Assembly (NCBI RefSeq): GCF_003318295.1
Contig: NZ_QOCW01000011.1
Coordinates: 1-64,000 of the forward strand
DNA: 64,000 nt
Origin: Bacillus taeanensis
GTDB lineage: Bacteria; Bacillota; Bacilli; Bacillales; UBA6769
Reading direction: 5' to 3'
A program made the translations under genes and the position numbers. Within the stretch, counting starts at the first letter, position 1; each line of letters opens with the position of its first letter. Below, one piece after another: positions 18,340 to 26,608 of this stretch. Below the pieces are notes generated by a model. That model had not been told where the DNA came from, searched no databases, and worked only from the letters and a program-made list of their open reading frames with translations.

Positions 18340-19245
18340 TTAGCCGTGTGATAGGCTCGTAATATCAAAAGGGTTGCTGTCCTGCTTAAATACAACACCA
18401 TGATTTTGAATAAATAGTTTACCTGAATTTTCTTTTGTCTCGATCCATTTTGCAGCACGTTTTGCAAGCTTACCTGCTAAAATACGATCAGCCGCTGTTG
18501 GATATGGTCCCATGCACTGGGCATCATCAATTTGTGTAATACGCCAATCAACCTCAAATGCATTTGCAAACTTTTCTTCAGCTTCTTTAAATGAAATGGT
18601 TTCATTTACGATTACAAATGCATACGTTTGACCGGAAGCAAAAGTTTGCTTGACTGTTTCAACAGCCTTATTGTCATGAAGAGTATGCATAGCTATACCG
18701 TTTACAGCCAGTGCTGCTTCACTTACCATCTCATTTGATCTTCCTGGAATTTGAATACAAAATAATCTTGGCAGATCATATTTCATTGAATTTGCTGTAT
18801 CTTCAATTCTTAAAATACCTGTTGCAATGGTGTTTAAAGCAGAATCATAGCCTAAGGATAGCTGTGATTCAGGAATATCATTCGAAACGGATGCTGGGAT
18901 AAATAAAATCTTTGTATGGAGATTTTTATTTATTTCCTCTAGTTCAAGACGCGCTTCATTTCCTCCAATAACAACCACTGCATCAAATGCAGCAAATACT
19001 TCTGAAATAGATAGATGCTGCTTCACTAAAGAAAACAATGGAGATGAATGAAATAATGAGGACTTTGATTCATGATACTCTTCAAATATCTCTTCATCAA
19101 TCTCTTTATAATTTGCGGTTTTCGTAAAACGATCAATCTCGATTCCGACAATTTCATGCCGCTTTACTAGACGATGAATGAAAGTTTTTACTAATTGATC
19201 AACACCCGATGGTACTGAACCAACAGTAATCATCCCTATTTTCAT
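18340..19245 (-). CDS. Degenerate PfkA-like protein
   Basis: 301 residues, alignable by eye over its whole length with bacterial 6-phosphofructokinase: IGMITVGSVPSG for IGVLTSGGDAPG, VVVIGGNEARLEL for the VVIGGDGSYMGA ATP loop, PASVSNDIP for PGTIDNDIK, IQIPGR for VEVMGR, TAADRILAGKLA for PYDRILASRMG. The catalytic Asp (TIDND) is Ser, the Mg-binding Asp of GGDGS is Asn, and the first ATP glycine loop is lost. It is therefore unlikely to be an active kinase; a regulatory or sugar-phosphate-binding role is possible. The start is one of two adjacent ATGs (19248 or 19245) after GAGGTG. Confidence 0.8.
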   Translation of the reverse strand: MKIGMITVGSVPSGVDQLVKTFIHRLVKRHEIVGIEIDRFTKTANYKEIDEEIFEEYHESKSSLFHSSPLFSLVKQHLSISEVFAAFDAVVVIGGNEARLELEEINKNLHTKILFIPASVSNDIPESQLSLGYDSALNTIATGILRIEDTANSMKYDLPRLFCIQIPGRSNEMVSEAALAVNGIAMHTLHDNKAVETVKQTFASGQTYAFVIVNETISFKEAEEKFANAFEVDWRITQIDDAQCMGPYPTAADRILAGKLAKRAAKWIETKENSGKLFIQNHGVVFKQDSNPFDITSLSHG

Positions 19246-19294
19246 CATTTTCACCTCAACTGTATTGCCCTTTTTGAAATTTAGTAAAATCAAA

Positions 19295-19307
19295 AATGAA
19301 CAAATGT
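19295..19307. promoter_or_regulatory. Putative SorC-regulator operator before pfk-like/tkt
   Basis: AATGAACAAATGT, identical in inverted orientation to 16192-16204 upstream of the regulator gene itself; 50 bases upstream of the pfk-like start. Confidence 0.6.
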
Positions 19308-19413
19308 AATATAAATATAGTATATATCATGTTTAACAAAATAAAAAGAGGGTTATTAATAAAAAAATGTTTTTTTTAAAAATTCGTCCATTTTTATTCA
19401 TACTTTTGTTCAC

Positions 19414-19456
19414 AAAAAGAGGTTGACTCTCTAACACAGAGAGTCAACCTCTTTTT
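19414..19456. terminator. Strong hairpin, GAGGTTGACTCT family
   Basis: AAAAAGAGGTTGACTCTCT (19414-19432) pairs with AGAGAGTCAACCTCTTTTT (19438-19456). T-runs on both strands. It insulates the rpiR gene from the pfk-like operon. Confidence 0.9.
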
Positions 19457-19504
19457 TTTCGTTTAACTTATTGTTTTCCTAAATAGTTCTTTCGTTTTTA
19501 AAAG

Positions 19505-19543
19505 AAAAAAACACCGGTGCTCAAGATTCCACAGGTGTTTTTT
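19505..19543. terminator. rpiR terminator
   Basis: AAAAAACACC and GGTGTTTTTT arms around a larger imperfect loop, directly after the regulator stop on the minus strand. Confidence 0.75.
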
Positions 19544-19551
19544 GGAAGGCG

Positions 19552-20397
19552 CTATTTTCCCCAATAGCCTTTTAATTTATTAATTGAATTTTTAAGAAAA
19601 CTTTTTTGAGAACTCATTACGTTGACATACAGCGCATCAATTAAACTAAGTTGAATAATTTTTGAAAACGTATCATCGGAACGAACATCCACTTGATTCG
19701 AAGCCGTATACAAAACATAATCAGCTTTTTGACTAAGCGGAGATTGGGAAAAATTTGTAATCCCAATCGTTACAGCTCCTTGTTTTTTCGCTGCTTCAAG
19801 AACACGAATCAGCTCTTCATCCTTTCCTGAGTGAGAAATGAGGATGGCTGTATCTTTTTCTGTTAACTGAGAGGCTGATTTTAACTGCAAATATGAATCT
19901 GTATAAGCTGCTGTTGAAATTCCTGAACCAATAAATTTATGATGAGCATCAAGCGCCACAATGGCAGAACTTCCCGTCCCATAAAATTCAACTTTTTCAC
20001 TTTTTAAGATAACGTCAACCGCTTTTTTAAGTGAAGAAAAGTCCATCACTTGAATCGTTTCTTTAAACATACGAATATTTGAATTAAAGAGCTTTTCTGT
20101 TATTGCCTGCTCATTATCATTTTCAGTAATTTTTTCTTCCACTATTTCTTTAACAGCAGCACTTAACTCAGAAGCTAAGGCAATTTTCATCGCTTGATAA
20201 CCTTTAAAACCAAGCCTTTTCGAAAAACGAAATACAGTTGAAATCGCTACATCTAATTCTGCGGCTACTTGGTCAATTGTTTTATGCACCATATTTTCTG
20301 GAGACTGCAATATATAATCAGCGATTTTTTGCTCGGTTTTACTAAATTGTGAGTAACTTGATTGAATTTTGGTTAGACAATACTGAGGTTGTCCCAT
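19552..20397 (-). CDS. RpiR-family regulator (gluconate region)
   Basis: 281 residues: N-terminal RpiR HTH (about 1-80, TIDQVAAELDVAISTVFRFSKRLGFKGYQAMKIALASEL) and a SIS sugar-phosphate domain (about 125-255, VEFYGTGSSAIVALDAHHKF, ISHSGKDEELIRVLEAAKKQGAVTIGITN). It is divergent from gntP and a clear paralog of the RpiR at 29645-30505. Probably a repressor or activator of gluconate/hexonate uptake that senses a phosphorylated sugar acid such as 6-phosphogluconate. The effector is inferred from neighbours only. Confidence 0.9.
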   Translation of the reverse strand: MGQPQYCLTKIQSSYSQFSKTEQKIADYILQSPENMVHKTIDQVAAELDVAISTVFRFSKRLGFKGYQAMKIALASELSAAVKEIVEEKITENDNEQAITEKLFNSNIRMFKETIQVMDFSSLKKAVDVILKSEKVEFYGTGSSAIVALDAHHKFIGSGISTAAYTDSYLQLKSASQLTEKDTAILISHSGKDEELIRVLEAAKKQGAVTIGITNFSQSPLSQKADYVLYTASNQVDVRSDDTFSKIIQLSLIDALYVNVMSSQKSFLKNSINKLKGYWGK

Positions 20398-20450
20398 TTT
20401 TTTGCACCTCTTATTTTTAATCTGTTATTTATAATTATACCTTAATTTTT

Positions 20451-20469
20451 GGAAAAGAAAATAATTTCC
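20451..20469. promoter_or_regulatory. RpiR-type operator candidate
   Basis: GGAAA and TTTCC arms around AGAAAATAA, in the divergent rpiR-gntP region, followed by GAAATTAATT. It resembles the GAAAAATTATTTTC elements before the TRAP operon and the inverted repeat before gnd. Confidence 0.45.
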
Positions 20470-20628
20470 TGAAATTAATTGTTGGTTTTAGAAATTTTTT
20501 TTGTATAATAGAAATTACAAGTATTTTTGTTTGGAATTTAGGAATGGACTTTATTAAATGGATTTGTCTAATCAGTACTTTCATTCCTCATATCCCGCAG
20601 CTTTAGTTACTTTTATACTAGTTACAAT

Positions 20629-20642
20629 TGAAAACGTTTACT
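20629..20642. promoter_or_regulatory. cre site before gntP
   Basis: TGAAAACGTTTACT matches the stricter cre consensus TGWAARCGYTWNCW at all positions, 34 bases upstream of the gntP start. Glucose repression by CcpA is expected. Confidence 0.75.
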
Positions 20643-20676
20643 TTTAAGGATTAACACTTTATAGGGGGAATTTATC

Positions 20677-22020
20677 TTGTCTGGATCACTGCTTATTTTC
20701 ACAGCTCTAGCAGGAATCTTTTTATTGTTATTTTTCGTTATCCGCGTCAAACTTCATGCGTTTGTTGCACTGCTTCTCGTTAGTTTAATTGTCGGGGTTT
20801 GCGCAGGCATGCCTTTAAACAGCGTGCTGCAATCAATTCAAAAAGGAATGGGGGGAACACTTGGTTTTGTCGCAGTTATTGTAGGACTCGGGGCTATGTT
20901 TGGGCAAATGCTTGAAGTATCGGGCGGCGCTGAAAGACTTGCTCAATCTCTCATTAAAAAGTTTGGTGAAGACAAGGCACAGTGGGCTCTTGGTATTACC
21001 GGTTTTCTCATTGCGATTCCGGTATTTTTTGATGTTGGTTTAATTATTCTTATTCCTATTATTTATGGATTAGCTAAGAAAACAGGACGATCGTTATTAT
21101 TCTATGCAATTCCCTTATTAGCAGGTCTTGCCGTTACACACAGCTTTATCCCGCCAACACCAGGACCGATTGCAGTTGCCGATTTAATTGGGGCCGATCT
21201 AGGCTGGGTGATTTTATTCGGTATTCTCGCCGGTATTCCAGCGATGATTATCGCAGGACCATTATTCGGAAAGTATATTGGCCAAAAAATTCATATTAAC
21301 GTACCAGATTATATGAATATTGAGGAAAAGACTGACGATAAAGATCTCCCAAGCTTTGATATTATTGCAGGCATTATTCTCGTACCACTTGTTCTCATTC
21401 TTTTAAACACATTTTCTGAATTATTATTACCAAATGGAAGTATCGTTCATGACATTCTTGTTTTTGTTGGTCATCCATTTACAGCTTTAATTATTGCAAC
21501 ATTATTAGCGTTTTATTTTTTAGGTATTAAACAAGGATACTCAAAAAACGAAGTGCAAATTATCGCAAATAAAGCACTTGAGCCTGCTGGAATTATTATT
21601 CTTGTAACAGGTGCTGGCGGTGTTTTTAAACAAATTTTAATGGATTCAGGTGTAGGATTCGTACTTGGGGAGATGATGGCTGCCTCATCTATGCCTCCGC
21701 TTTTACTCGCATTTTTAATTGCCAGTATTATTCGAATTGCCCAAGGTTCTGCCACGGTTGCAATGATTGCAACAGCAGGTTTAATGTCTCCTCTTATTAC
21801 AAGCCTTCAGCTGGAGGGTCCTATATTAGGGTTAATGGTTATTGCGATTGCAGCTGGAGCTACGATTTTATCTCACGTCAATGACTCAGGGTTTTGGTTA
21901 GTAAACCGCTATTTAGGCTTAAATGTTCAGGAAACACTAAAATCTTGGACAATCATGGAAACACTAATTGCTCTTGTCGGTTTTTCTGTCGTATTTACGC
22001 TCAGCTTGTTTATTACTTAA
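20677..22020 (+). CDS. GntP-family gluconate/sugar-acid permease
   Basis: Integral membrane H+ symporter of the GntP/DsdX family, 447 residues with 12-14 hydrophobic segments. Family motifs visible: GMGGTLGFVAVIVGLGAMFGQMLE (about 57-80), FDVGLIILIPIIYGLA (about 118-133), HSFIPPTPGP (about 155-164), and near the C-terminus RIAQGSATVAMI and LSHVNDSGFWLVNRY. TTG start with GGGGGAATT upstream. Imports gluconate or a related hexonate. Divergent from an RpiR regulator and preceded by a cre site. Close to gntP of B. subtilis, though that one is linked to gntRKZ. Confidence 0.9.
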   Translation: MSGSLLIFTALAGIFLLLFFVIRVKLHAFVALLLVSLIVGVCAGMPLNSVLQSIQKGMGGTLGFVAVIVGLGAMFGQMLEVSGGAERLAQSLIKKFGEDKAQWALGITGFLIAIPVFFDVGLIILIPIIYGLAKKTGRSLLFYAIPLLAGLAVTHSFIPPTPGPIAVADLIGADLGWVILFGILAGIPAMIIAGPLFGKYIGQKIHINVPDYMNIEEKTDDKDLPSFDIIAGIILVPLVLILLNTFSELLLPNGSIVHDILVFVGHPFTALIIATLLAFYFLGIKQGYSKNEVQIIANKALEPAGIIILVTGAGGVFKQILMDSGVGFVLGEMMAASSMPPLLLAFLIASIIRIAQGSATVAMIATAGLMSPLITSLQLEGPILGLMVIAIAAGATILSHVNDSGFWLVNRYLGLNVQETLKSWTIMETLIALVGFSVVFTLSLFIT

Positions 22021-22028
22021 CCTTAATT

Positions 22029-22072
22029 AAGGTTTAAAAGAGAAACCGCTTCACAATTCTCTTTTAAACCTT
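22029..22072. terminator. Bidirectional terminator, gntP / HPr-like
   Basis: 16-base arms AAGGTTTAAAAGAGAA (22029-22044) and TTCTCTTTTAAACCTT (22057-22072). Confidence 0.88.
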
Positions 22073-22078
22073 ATCATT

Positions 22079-22354
22079 TTATTCATTTTCCTTTGTTAAA
22101 AAACTTTCTACTTTTTCTAAAGCTTCTCTGCTGTCTTCGCCAATTGTTCGAACAACAATTGAATCACCATTTTGTAAATGTAATGTAATAAGACCGAGAA
22201 AACTTTTTAAACTTATTTCAATTACAGAACCTCGGACAATTTTTTTTAAGTAAATTTCTGCTTGATAAATTTGTGTTAATTCACTCAGCTCCATAATCGT
22301 TTGTGTCTCAGAAATATTAACCGTAATTGTTTTTGAATACTCCTTCTTCATCAC
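22079..22354 (-). CDS. HPr-like protein without active-site histidine
   Basis: 91 residues with the HPr fold pattern. The second half is diagnostic: VIEISLKSFLGLITLHLQNG corresponds to HPr NLKSIMGVMSLGIQKG, so the regulatory Ser46 is kept as Ser51. In the first half the GIHARPA loop is replaced by SETQTIMEL; the only His in the protein is at 59. It therefore cannot carry PTS phosphate but could be phosphorylated by HPr kinase, like Crh. Last gene of the TRAP/dgoD operon (21 bases after the 2-hydroxyacid dehydrogenase). GTG start, weak SD. Role unknown. Confidence 0.75.
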   Translation of the reverse strand: MMKKEYSKTITVNISETQTIMELSELTQIYQAEIYLKKIVRGSVIEISLKSFLGLITLHLQNGDSIVVRTIGEDSREALEKVESFLTKENE

Positions 22355-22375
22355 TATGACCTACTTTCTAAATAA

Positions 22376-23386
22376 TCATTTTCTTATAAGTGGATTCTTC
22401 TCTTTTAACTCTAACTTTTCTTTTAACTCGTTATTAACTAGATAAGTAGGATAATAGCCTGCTAATACATCTGCTGCATTTTGAGCGGTTTTACGCTGCA
22501 GTTCTGCCCCTGACTCTTCTGAATACCACGCGACATGAGGATTAAGTATAACATTGTCCATTGCTAAAAGCGGATTATCTTGAGCAATTGGTTCATGTTC
22601 TAATACATCTAAACCAGCCCCAGCTATTTTACCCTGCTGCAGGGCTTGGATTAACGCTTTTTCATCAATAACAGGACCACGTGCCGTATTAATAATAAAA
22701 GCTTCTTGTTTCATTTTGTTAAATTGTTCAGCACTGATCATGCTGCGTGTATGCTCATTAAGCGGAGCATGAACGGAAACAAAATCTGCTCTCTCACAAA
22801 GTTCCTGCAGCTCAACAAGTTCAACGTTTAAACGTTCAGCAATACTAGGTGAAATAAATGGATCATAGGCCACAACCTTCATTCCAAAAGCCTGCGCTTT
22901 TTTCGCAACTAACTGCGGGATATTGCCAAATCCAACTAAACCGATTACCCGATCTCTTAGTCGATAAATTGGTACACCTACGTTATAATCCCAATTTCCG
23001 CTTTTTACCGCTCCATTTAATTGAACAACCTTTCTTGCACATGCCATTAACAGTGCAAACGCATGATCAGACACTTCATCCCAGCAGTAATCGGTTACAT
23101 TACAAACTAGTATTTCTTTTTCAGTTGCCGCCTTTACATCAATCGTGTCCACACCAATTCCATATCGAGCAATCACTTTACATTTTGGTAAGCTTTCAAT
23201 AACGTTTTTAGTAATCGGTGCATATTGATTTAAAATGGCATCCGTATCTTTTGCAGCTTCAATGACCTCTTCCTCCGTGCGGCATTGTGCTGTAATAAGC
23301 TCTGCATCTACTTTTTCTAGTACTGCTATTTCTTCCTGCAGTGTTTTATATTCATAATCAGTGACTAACACTTTAAACTTTGCCAT
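22376..23386 (-). CDS. D-2-hydroxyacid dehydrogenase
   Basis: 336 residues, NAD-dependent 2-hydroxyacid dehydrogenase family (SerA/glyoxylate reductase-like). Rossmann motif VGFGNIP at 151-157; catalytic Arg236 (NTARGPV), Glu265 (LEHEP) and His284 (LNPHVAW). No C-terminal ACT domain, so not a typical biosynthetic SerA. Between dgoD and the HPr-like gene in the TRAP operon, it may interconvert a 2-keto and 2-hydroxy sugar acid derived from the imported hexonate. SD AAAGGA is 9 bases upstream. The substrate is unknown. Confidence 0.88.
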   Translation of the reverse strand: MAKFKVLVTDYEYKTLQEEIAVLEKVDAELITAQCRTEEEVIEAAKDTDAILNQYAPITKNVIESLPKCKVIARYGIGVDTIDVKAATEKEILVCNVTDYCWDEVSDHAFALLMACARKVVQLNGAVKSGNWDYNVGVPIYRLRDRVIGLVGFGNIPQLVAKKAQAFGMKVVAYDPFISPSIAERLNVELVELQELCERADFVSVHAPLNEHTRSMISAEQFNKMKQEAFIINTARGPVIDEKALIQALQQGKIAGAGLDVLEHEPIAQDNPLLAMDNVILNPHVAWYSEESGAELQRKTAQNAADVLAGYYPTYLVNNELKEKLELKEKNPLIRK

Positions 23387-23475
23387 TTTATTTCAATCCT
23401 TTCATTTCAACCACAAATTTTGCTTTGTAAATGAAGAGATAAGAACGCAAAGCATTCATTACCGTGCATTTGTGC

Positions 23476-24624
23476 TTACCATTCAGCTATTGTACCGTCT
23501 TTATGACGCCAAACAGGATTTTTCCACTTATGCCCACCCTCTGCTTGCTTCCGAACAAACTCTTCATTAATTTCTATTCCTAGTCCAGGACCTTTCAGCA
23601 TTTCAACATAGCCATCCTTATATTCAAATACAGATGGATCAATTAAATAGTCGAGCAAATCACTGCCTTGGTTATAATGAATACCTAAGCTTTGTTCTTG
23701 GATAAAGACATTATGCGAACCCGCATCTACCTGCAAACATGAAGCTAAAGCAATTGGACCAAGCGGACAATGCGGAGCAACCGCGACATCGTAAGCTTCA
23801 GCCATCGCGAAAATCTTTTTACACTCTGTAATACCACCAGCGTGTGACAGATCAAGTTGAATAATATCAACATATCCCTCAGCTAACAGTTCTTTAAAAT
23901 CCCAACGCGAAAACATTCGTTCACCTGTTGCAATTGGAATCGTTGTCGCTCGCGCTACTTCACGTAATGCTTCATTATTTTCTGGAAGAACTGGTTCTTC
24001 AATAAACATCGGTTTAAATTGCTCAAGTTCTTTAGCAAGTATTTTTGCCATTGGCTTATGAACGCGGCCATGAAAATCAATGCCAATTCCAAAATCATTG
24101 CCGACAGCTTCACGAATCGCTGCTACCCGTTCCAGCACTTCATCAATTTTTTTATAAGAATCAATATACTGCAGCTCTTCTGTTCCATTCATTTTAACTG
24201 CTGTAAATCCGTCTTCTGCTTTTTCTTTCGCTGCTTGGCCAACATCGCTTGGACGATCACCGCCAATCCAAGAGTACACCCGAACCGATTCGCGGCAAGC
24301 ACCGCCTAATAACTCATATACAGGCGCATTATAGTATTTACCTTTAATATCCCATAATGCTTGATCAATTCCAGCGATCGCACTCATTAAAATCGGACCT
24401 CCCCGGTAAAAACCGGAACGATACATCATTTGCCAGTGATCTTCAATGCGAAGCGGATCTCTTCCTATTAAATAGTCACTTAATTCTTCGACTGCAGCTT
24501 GTACGGTTGCAGCTTTTCCTTCAACGACTGGTTCTCCCCAGCCTACAATCCCTTCATCTGTTTCGATTTTTAAAAATAGCCATCTTGGAGGTACAATAAA
24601 GGTTTCAAACTTAGTAATTTTCAT
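23476..24624 (-). CDS. dgoD: D-galactonate dehydratase
   Basis: Enolase-superfamily (mandelate racemase subgroup) acid-sugar dehydratase, 382 residues. Very similar to E. coli DgoD throughout, including [20 protein letters not shown], the Mg ligands Asp183, Glu209 and Glu235, the catalytic His185 (DFHGR) and His285 (APHCPLGP), and the C-terminal [13 protein letters not shown]. It converts D-galactonate to 2-keto-3-deoxy-galactonate. It lies behind the TRAP transporter genes, which probably bring in the substrate. No dgoK or dgoA partner is seen in the window, so the next steps are encoded elsewhere or differ. Confidence 0.93.
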   Translation of the reverse strand: MKITKFETFIVPPRWLFLKIETDEGIVGWGEPVVEGKAATVQAAVEELSDYLIGRDPLRIEDHWQMMYRSGFYRGGPILMSAIAGIDQALWDIKGKYYNAPVYELLGGACRESVRVYSWIGGDRPSDVGQAAKEKAEDGFTAVKMNGTEELQYIDSYKKIDEVLERVAAIREAVGNDFGIGIDFHGRVHKPMAKILAKELEQFKPMFIEEPVLPENNEALREVARATTIPIATGERMFSRWDFKELLAEGYVDIIQLDLSHAGGITECKKIFAMAEAYDVAVAPHCPLGPIALASCLQVDAGSHNVFIQEQSLGIHYNQGSDLLDYLIDPSVFEYKDGYVEMLKGPGLGIEINEEFVRKQAEGGHKWKNPVWRHKDGTIAEW

Positions 24625-24692
24625 TGTGTTCCCTCTCTCCCCACTTTAGTATGATGATTTTTAATAATAAACAGCTTCTTTCCTTTTAAAAT

Positions 24693-25982
24693 TTATCCTC
24701 CTAGGCTAAGTAAAAATAGAGATAACTGTGGGATAAACGTTACAAGCAATAGTGAAATAAGCATCGCAAAGAAAAATGGAATCACTGCTTTTGATAGCGT
24801 TTCAATTGATAATCCTGAAATCCCGGAAGCAACGAATAAGTTAACTCCAAGCGGCGGTGTAATAAATCCAATTGCTAAGTTTACAACCATTAAGATTCCA
24901 AAATGAATCGGATCATAGCCAAGCTGCACTGCGATTGGAAGCAGAATTGGCGTTAAGATAATAATCGCTGCCAATGTATCCATAAACGTACCAACAATTA
25001 ATAATAAAATCGTAATTAATAAAATAATGACAATGGAATTATCTGAGATTGAAAGCATTGCTGAAGCAATTTTATTTGGCACTTGTTCAATCGTTAAAAA
25101 ACGTCCAAAAGCTGTTGCTGTTCCGACAATAATTAATACTGTTGCCGTTGTTAATGCTGAATCTGCCAACACTTTCGGTAAATCTTTAAACTTTAATTCG
25201 CTGTAAATAAATAATCCTGCGATCAGACCGTATACAACCGCAATAACGGCCGCTTCTGTTGGAGTAAAGATCCCTCCGTATATACCCCCTAAAATAATAA
25301 CTGGAATTAACAGCGCCCATTTTGCATCCCAAAATGCAGCCGATATTTTCTTTAGAGAAGTAGGTTCAGCTGTACCTTTGAACCCTTTTTTCTTAGAATA
25401 ATAATATGTCCAAGCAATCATTGATAAACCGACAAGAAGTCCAGGAATAATTCCTGCAATAAACATGTCTCCAATTGATGCACTTCCTACCACCCCATAA
25501 ATAACCATTGGAATACTCGGCGGGATAATAACGCCAATTGAACCAGCCGCTGCAACAACGACTGTTGCAAACTTTTTGTCGTACCCATTTCGTACCATCG
25601 CTGGGATCATAATCCCACCAATTGCCGCAACCGTTGCCGGTCCTGAACCAGAAATAGCAGCAAAAAACATACACGTAATAATGGTCGCAATTGCAAAACC
25701 ACCTGTTTTATTACCAACTAGTGCATTCGCAAATTTAAAGAGACGTTCTGAAATTCCGCCTTTCCCCATAATTTCTCCTGCTAGAATAAAGAACGGAACA
25801 GCCATTAATGGAAATGAGTCTACTGAAGTGACTAATTCCTTCATTAAAAATGGAATTGGCAATGAACCTGAAAAAAAGATTGTTACAAGTGTCGCTAATC
25901 CTAATGCGATTCCAATCGGAACACTGATTAATAAAAATACAGCAAAACTACCAAACAATACGGCAGCAGTCATTTTGTCCAC
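24693..25982 (-). CDS. dctM: TRAP transporter large subunit DctM
   Basis: 429 residues, 12-13 hydrophobic segments, TRAP DctM family. Visible motifs: VPFFILAGEIMGKGGISERL near 62-81, ISGSGPATVAAIGGIMIPAM near 112-131, GIIPGLLVG near 180, and GFITPPLGVNLFVASGI near 370. It forms the ion-coupled translocation channel with the DctQ subunit encoded 8 bases upstream. Substrate is inferred as a hexonate from the dgoD neighbour. SD GGGGTG precedes the ATG. Confidence 0.93.
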   Translation of the reverse strand: MDKMTAAVLFGSFAVFLLISVPIGIALGLATLVTIFFSGSLPIPFLMKELVTSVDSFPLMAVPFFILAGEIMGKGGISERLFKFANALVGNKTGGFAIATIITCMFFAAISGSGPATVAAIGGIMIPAMVRNGYDKKFATVVVAAAGSIGVIIPPSIPMVIYGVVGSASIGDMFIAGIIPGLLVGLSMIAWTYYYSKKKGFKGTAEPTSLKKISAAFWDAKWALLIPVIILGGIYGGIFTPTEAAVIAVVYGLIAGLFIYSELKFKDLPKVLADSALTTATVLIIVGTATAFGRFLTIEQVPNKIASAMLSISDNSIVIILLITILLLIVGTFMDTLAAIIILTPILLPIAVQLGYDPIHFGILMVVNLAIGFITPPLGVNLFVASGISGLSIETLSKAVIPFFFAMLISLLLVTFIPQLSLFLLSLGG

Positions 25983-25990
25983 CCCTTAGA

Positions 25991-26521
25991 CTATTCATTC
26001 ACGCTTTCCTGTAAGCTCTCTTCTTCTGTTGCTGCTAAACTATTTTCCTTACCTAAAAGCGATTTTACTAATACAATCATATTTTGAATAAGACGAATCA
26101 CCGTTAATCCAATGCCAACTGGTGTTGCCATATAAACAAGTCCCATCGGAATATGAAGGGCCGGTGATTGCTGTCCAAATGCAAGAAGCTGTGCGGCAAT
26201 CTCATAACCGTGCTTAATGACAAACAAACAAAAAATTAAAAACAGGACATTCGCAATAATTGTTAGAACAATTCGTCCCTTTTCTTTTAATAGTACTAAC
26301 AACACGTCTACTTTAATATGACGCTGTTTTTTTACACCATAACTAATCCCGATATAAACGAGCCATATAAAACAGTACCTTGCTAACTCTTCAGACCAGG
26401 AAAGTGAGTTATCTAACAATCTCATCACAACTTGCAGAAAAATCACTGATACCATGATTGAAGAGAAGAAAGCAAGAAGTGTCTCTTCAAAGTGCCGGTC
26501 AAGCCATTTAACAATTTTCAT
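25991..26521 (-). CDS. dctQ: TRAP transporter small subunit DctQ
   Basis: 176 residues with four transmembrane helices; family features MVSVIFLQVVMR near 24-35 and SWSEELARYCFIWLVYIGISYG near 42-63. Partner of DctM. Preceded by a hairpin separating it from the binding-protein gene and by a GGAGATC ribosome site. Confidence 0.92.
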   Translation of the reverse strand: MKIVKWLDRHFEETLLAFFSSIMVSVIFLQVVMRLLDNSLSWSEELARYCFIWLVYIGISYGVKKQRHIKVDVLLVLLKEKGRIVLTIIANVLFLIFCLFVIKHGYEIAAQLLAFGQQSPALHIPMGLVYMATPVGIGLTVIRLIQNMIVLVKSLLGKENSLAATEEESLQESVNE

Positions 26522-26566
26522 GGTGATCTCCTCTTTTACTTAAAATAGTTTAATCGTTTTAAGGAA

Positions 26567-26594
26567 GAGGAAAGGCTTTAAGAGCTCTTTCCTC
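26567..26594. terminator. Intercistronic hairpin dctP-dctQ
   Basis: GAGGAAAG (26567-26574) pairs with CTTTCCTC (26587-26594). Probably lowers expression of the membrane subunits relative to the binding protein. Confidence 0.65.
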
Positions 26595-26608
26595 AATGAA
26601 GTTCATCC

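Larger units (their letters stand above)
19246..19551. other. 306-bp gap with operators and two terminators
   Basis: No gene seen. Holds the operator-like AATGAACAAATGT (19295-19307), TTTTGTTCACAAAA (19404-19417) and two hairpins (19414-19456, 19505-19543). Confidence 0.7.

Noticed and set aside
25576..25989. 137-codon frame opposite dctM
   Set aside because: Antisense shadow; dctM has clear TRAP motifs and no independent signals exist for the opposite frame.
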